NCBI RefSeq assembly: GCF_000524195.1
Contig: NW_020170389.1
Span: 1,039,983-1,103,982, forward strand
Direction of reading: 5' to 3'
DNA from: Echinococcus granulosus
Taxonomy: Eukaryota; Platyhelminthes; Cestoda; Cyclophyllidea; Taeniidae
DNA: 64,000 nt
A program made the position numbers and the translations under genes. This document shows positions 59,301-64,000 of this stretch, piece after piece. Every line of letters starts with the position of its first letter. Within the stretch, counting starts at the first letter, position 1. The notes beneath the pieces were generated by a model. The model worked only from the letters and a program-made list of their open reading frames with translations, was not told where the DNA came from and ran no database searches.

Positions 59301-62300
59301 TTTTGGGAGCTGCAGCTTCACCTGACCCGGGAATTGCGTTATTAAGACAACTTAACTAAATCTAACCATGCTGTTCCAATTAAGCATCTTAATCTTTCAG
59401 CACAGTATGCCTTTGCAAGGATAAAAATAACCCATGTTTGTTTATGTTAACCTATATGCTATCTCATTTACATGGTAAGGTGTGAATAACTTCACTTCCT
59501 ATCGAGCTTACCCCTTCCATTTACCCCGACCTCATATCAACTCAGGCGCTGCTAAGCATGGACTTCTCCGCTCTCTACGTTTCGCTTCACCAGCTATTAC
59601 TCTCACTTTCCGTCCCCATAGTGAGACTACCAGAGTCAGATACACAATTATCCCGTGATTGCTCGGCAAACAGCTGAAATAAACTCCTGTCGGTTGCTTA
59701 AATTTGTCTTTAAATAGCTTTTGTGGAACTGTCGATTCGCGTCGCCCTTTGGGACATGTATAGGCACAAAAAGAGCGACATCAAAGGACAAATCTACGAC
59801 TGCCCACATGAAGTGGGCATCGAGAGGGATGAGCACAAATTCCGGGGCTTTGTTTTTTGGGCACAGACGGTCACTTTACAGTTTGTGTGCCATTGATGAG
59901 GGCGAATTTTACAGCAGTCTTGTATTTCTTTGCCAAAAACACTTGAAAGCAGAAAGGGGAAAAAGACACATTTGTCGGCGTTTTGGGGTGAGGCTTTTCT
60001 TACTAAACTATGCCATTAATTCTGCTGGCTCGATATCGTCTTACGATTTCGGATGTTTTCTGCAATTAGGTTTTCCTATTGGAACCGATGCATTTATGAA
60101 AACGATTTGATTATCATAATAAAATAACTGTGTAATAGAAATTTGGTCTTGTATGTGTTATAGTTTGCGACTTAATAAATGCAAACTTTGCTGTGACTAG
60201 CAGAATCGCGTTAAAGTACATTTATGCTGTACTTGAAAGCATCAAATTTGAGTTTATGCTGATTTTATCACTAGAATACGACACAGTGGCACATCTATCA
60301 TTTAGCAGTACAACTGACAGGTTAAAAGACTTTTCTCGTTGTTTAGCATTAATCGGTAGTTGCCTCGTAAGGCGGATATGATGGATCAACTTTATCCATA
60401 TTTAATTTACCCAAATCATTCAAGCACGTTAAGTAACTTTAAAAAAAACGATGATTAATTTACTAAGAGTAAAAAAAGGTAAGTCTTCCAAGAGCATGAT
60501 TTTGTCATTTCGTAGGAAAAATGACCACATAAAAAAGGAGGCATTTTGCCTTCTATGTAAAACATGAGGCTAAAATGAATAAAGTTATGAGTGGAAGTAA
60601 TAAATACGTGGTTATTCAGATTGCCGATTCAATATGCTCTGTTATCAAAGATAGGGAGCGTAACGCATTTGCCTAAATAAAAGTCAGCTATGCCAGTTTT
60701 CTTGTTCTCGACGGGAATTATACAGCTAAAACGAAAGTTAGCACGAAATATTGACATCATACATAAAATAATACGACTAATTTACATCAACCCAAAGAAA
60801 GGATCATTTCCATGTACTTGTAGATCACCCACTCACAAACCAAGCAAGATGCTCATTATTTGTCTCTCATTTATGTTAAAATAAACCATTTATTAACCTT
60901 TTTAGTAGCCAAAGTTAGCCGTCCCAATTTCGCGGCGTTTCATTAACACCTCTGCTAGAGGTGAGAAAGCTGGTACTTATTTTAAACAAGAATATTTTCT
61001 AAAATGTACGTGTATCATGATGGGCTACATTTTTTTGATTCGCCACCATGCTACACAGTCCAAGGTTATTTTTCTTTTCTGTGAAACTGGGCCTTCCTTG
61101 AGAATTCCAATACAATGGGGTCTCTAGCCAATCTTAGCGCCTTTACAGCATGCCTGACAATGCTACCCTCTCCGATGATTCACCATTCCCACAAACCTCA
61201 TCGACGAAGACCCATTCACGTTCCTTGGCATTCTCATTAAATTATTTGAAATTCCCATGCAAATATTTTCTACCTCCATACATGTTTCTCAAAAGAGAAA
61301 AGCAAAACTTTAAAGACCTGTTACCGGCTGTCTGCTGTTTGTTTTCATCTGTGCAGGATTACTAGGGTCTATTTGTATCGTTTGAGGATTCCATTAATTT
61401 TACCAGATATATGAAGTGTAAATCCCAGTTCAACAACACGTACAAGACTCTACCTTGCACATTATAAAGTAGGTAATGATTTACTAGCTATTTTTAAACC
61501 GTGATTTTTTGATTTTGTGTCATCTGCAACCCTGAGAAACTTCACAAATATGTGGAAAATAGGTACAACGCAAGAAATCGCTTTTAGGCTACCATTTTAG
61601 TTTTTAACGAAAGCACATTTAGGAAACTTAATCGTTGAATTTGAAATAGTACCACTACATTTATCGTTCGCTTGGCTGAGCCCTTACTGTTGAATTATCA
61701 ATAGATTTTATTAAGAAGTGACTAGGTAAGAAACAAACGGTCCAAACCTATCCCACCATCTTTTTTGAAGAAACATTGACTAATTTCTCGTGGCAGCTTC
61801 AGTCCCACTGCCACCTCTTCTCTTTGAAGGTTTTAACCTTGACAGTCACAGAGCTCTATGCATGCACAGATGCATCTCTTGGGATTTTACAATTTCTAAA
61901 AGGTACGATTGTGATGAGAATTAGTTCCAGACAATAATTATTTCAGAATGAGAGCTTATTGTTTAGATTCATGAATTATGATAACAATAAGCAATAAAGT
62001 GGTGATTACATTAAGTGATCATTCTTTGAATATAAAAATGGTTACTTTCACCTTTTCGACAACACTCTTATCCTCATTTATTTTACCTCCAGCAAACAAC
62101 GAACACAGGCCTCTCTATAATTTGCAATAATGCATTTGAATTTATTGGACTTAGTGACCAGGTTTTCAAATAATGTATAGAGTAGACCAAATACTGTTCG
62201 TAAATTTGGCAAAAATTGAGATTTTTTAAGGTTCTCGCCATGGTTTTCGAAGAAAATGCTATGTTGCTTTCAGCAGTCTGAAAAACTAAGCTTGGAACAA

Positions 62301-63062
62301 GTTTGTGTCATGATATTCAGCGGCTAAACCATTTTGAACATCTCAAATTTTGCAGATTTGGTTGACTTAATGCTTTTATTTTTTTTTTACTTTTACCATG
62401 GAAATAATTTTTACAACGTGGGATGTGATTCACATTCTGGTAACACCCTTAATTAGATTAACTGTCGCTAAAAATATTAATAAATACAAAAATTCGCTGT
62501 TGAGCACAAGGGTATTCTGTCACACTCTTAAAATGAATAAATGACACATTTAAGGGGGCAACTCATCGTAAAACCTCATCGTCTCGTCTCAGCTGTAAAA
62601 AACAACTTTTAGTAAAAACCTAAGGTAGTGTGGGATTTTACAATGGTACAGTCATATCTAGCTGCTTTGAAAGTTCATTAGACGCGCATTGTAAGGATTG
62701 CGTTACACATGGAATGGCTTATTCACTTTGGCAAAGGCTATAACACCGGAACATCAGCATCCACACCTTAGCAGTCTTCCTGAAACCATTATTATACGCA
62801 ATATTGTAAAGCTAATCTGTATTCCCATGTGTTCTCTTATGGTAGCCTGCTTGCAGTAAGCATTTTAGCTTTTCTCTCAACCACCATTCCTACTTAGGCT
62901 GTCTAAAAAGGGGCAATTTACTGGTCTCAAAAGGCTTCACAGACCATTTCGAATAGAAAGCAGCAAGTAACTTGATGGCAATTCCGCGAATTGGAAAGTC
63001 TGAACTTTTTAGCCGTCCGGTAGGTTATTTTTGGACTGCATTTTTATGCTGCTCACCACACA

Positions 63063-63087
63063 ATTCCCTGCAACAGCTGCAGGGAAT
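63063..63087. repeat. Perfect 10-bp inverted repeat with 5-nt loop
   Basis: ATTCCCTGCA and TGCAGGGAAT flank ACAGC. Isolated stem-loop potential with no adjoining gene. Confidence 0.45.
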
Positions 63088-64000
63088 GTTTTTTCTGATA
63101 CAACCTAAGTCTTGGTAACAGCTGCTTTCTAGTAGTCTTTTGGATCTTACACGCACGGGAGGCTGTAGTCCTGTCCCACGTTTTTAAAATGACTCTAACA
63201 TGGTTCTAACAGGTTTCCAAATTTTGCATTAGATATATTGTACATAAGTGGGGAATTTCATTAAACTAGAACCACTTCTCACTTTGTGAGTTCATGATCC
63301 ATGATATGCTACGACCAAGATGTAAAAATATGAACTGTTCCTTTTTATAGTATGAAAAAACGGCTGCATAAGACCTTACGGTAACAAAGAAAGAAGTCAC
63401 CCATCTGTTTACATTGGTTATGATTTCTACCCATTGTATTAAAAAGAGTTGGGTAGCTTTATGTTGTTCCTATGGGAATAAATCCATCCTTAATGGAAAA
63501 TACCTGTTTAGTATTCCAAGTTTTTCCTAGTCAATTCAATCAGCCAAATTTTGAAGGTGCTGATGGTCAGTCGTGGTTAAAATGTCATGAACTTACCTAA
63601 TGGTAGCTCTTAGTTCTTTAATTTTAAGATGAAAACTAAGCTTTAAGACCTCAAATGTTGTTAATTGCTATAAAAAATAGTTAGGAGATAAATTAACCAC
63701 CACGAAAAGGTGCAGCTGGCTTCTCGACCCTTGAGTCTAATTGTGGAACGCATATTTGGTGTTTTATAAGATCGAGAATTCAAGATAGCCCATGTAATAG
63801 CTATCTCCGCCTCGGTTTGAAAAATTATACTCTACTTGCTCAACGTATGTATTATTAATGCGGCATTTTGAGCATTTTATCAACTCTGCTCATTCCCACT
63901 ACTTCTATATCACGCTTTGCATTCTAAAGTGGTGCGATTTGGCAATTGTTAGAGCAAGAGGTTTTAAAGGAACCCTGACCAGTTTCGGCTGTAAACCACA

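Larger units (their letters stand above)
42595..64000. other. 21-kb region with no supportable gene
   Basis: AT-rich DNA. It could be one or more long introns of the protocadherin tail, intergenic space, or regulatory landscape. Open frames are short, overlap on both strands and lack family resemblance. Local anomalies are listed separately: TAATTA cluster (48613-48694), helix-turn-helix-like fragment (52530-52680), hairpin (56279-56306), G-rich patch (58380-58560), 129-codon frame (59721-60110), possible Ser/Thr-rich exon (61150-61260) and hairpin (63063-63087). Confidence 0.5.

Noticed and set aside
1..64000. CRISPR arrays, bacterial operons, phage or viral genes
   Set aside because: No regularly spaced repeats, no ribosome-binding-site-led gene runs and no viral protein signatures; spliced genes show this is animal nuclear DNA.

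Overview
This window is nuclear DNA from an invertebrate animal, most likely a flatworm and plausibly a tapeworm. It is AT-rich and gene-sparse. Every gene I can support is intron-split except for one very long protocadherin exon. Two housekeeping genes carry extremely short introns (29-40 nt) crowded toward their 5' ends, a pattern I associate with platyhelminths. Assignment to tapeworms is inference, because no ribosomal or mitochondrial marker is present.

Layout, left to right. (1) Positions 489-17623, minus strand: the 5' part of a Slit-like secreted guidance gene. It has a signal peptide plus LRRNT exon, four 72-nt LRR exons, an LRRCT exon, a second LRRNT exon and three more 72-nt LRR exons, spread over 17 kb and running off the left edge. 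(2) 20000-27975, minus strand: a complete FANCJ/BRIP1-type iron-sulfur DNA helicase in 13 exons (802 codons), ending shortly after the helicase core. (3) 28935-31816, minus strand: a complete CDK5RAP3 (LZAP) homologue in 11 exons (532 codons), an adaptor of the UFMylation ligase. (4) 31817-38817: a 7-kb spacer holding fragments that look like one dispersed repeat family. (5) 38818-42594, plus strand: a protocadherin whose whole ectodomain, membrane segment and most of the tail lie in one 3.6-kb exon, followed by a 57-nt exon. (6) 42595-64000: about 21 kb with no gene I can defend; it could be protocadherin intron, intergenic or regulatory DNA.

The exon models were built by hand from splice sites, reading phase and recalled family sequence. 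All junctions given for FANCJ and CDK5RAP3 keep phase from start to stop. The genes are not a functional cluster: Slit and the protocadherin are cell-surface or extracellular proteins of neural and tissue patterning, FANCJ repairs DNA and CDK5RAP3 serves ER-linked UFMylation. Slit, FANCJ and CDK5RAP3 share the minus strand; the protocadherin diverges from CDK5RAP3.

No CRISPR, tRNA, rRNA or intact mobile element was recognised. The items most worth checking are a plus-strand terminal exon candidate with its own polyadenylation signal inside a slit intron (2500-2591), the ultra-short introns, the short FANCJ C-terminus, the repeat family at 32.4-36.4 kb, and a decayed helix-turn-helix fragment near 52.6 kb.
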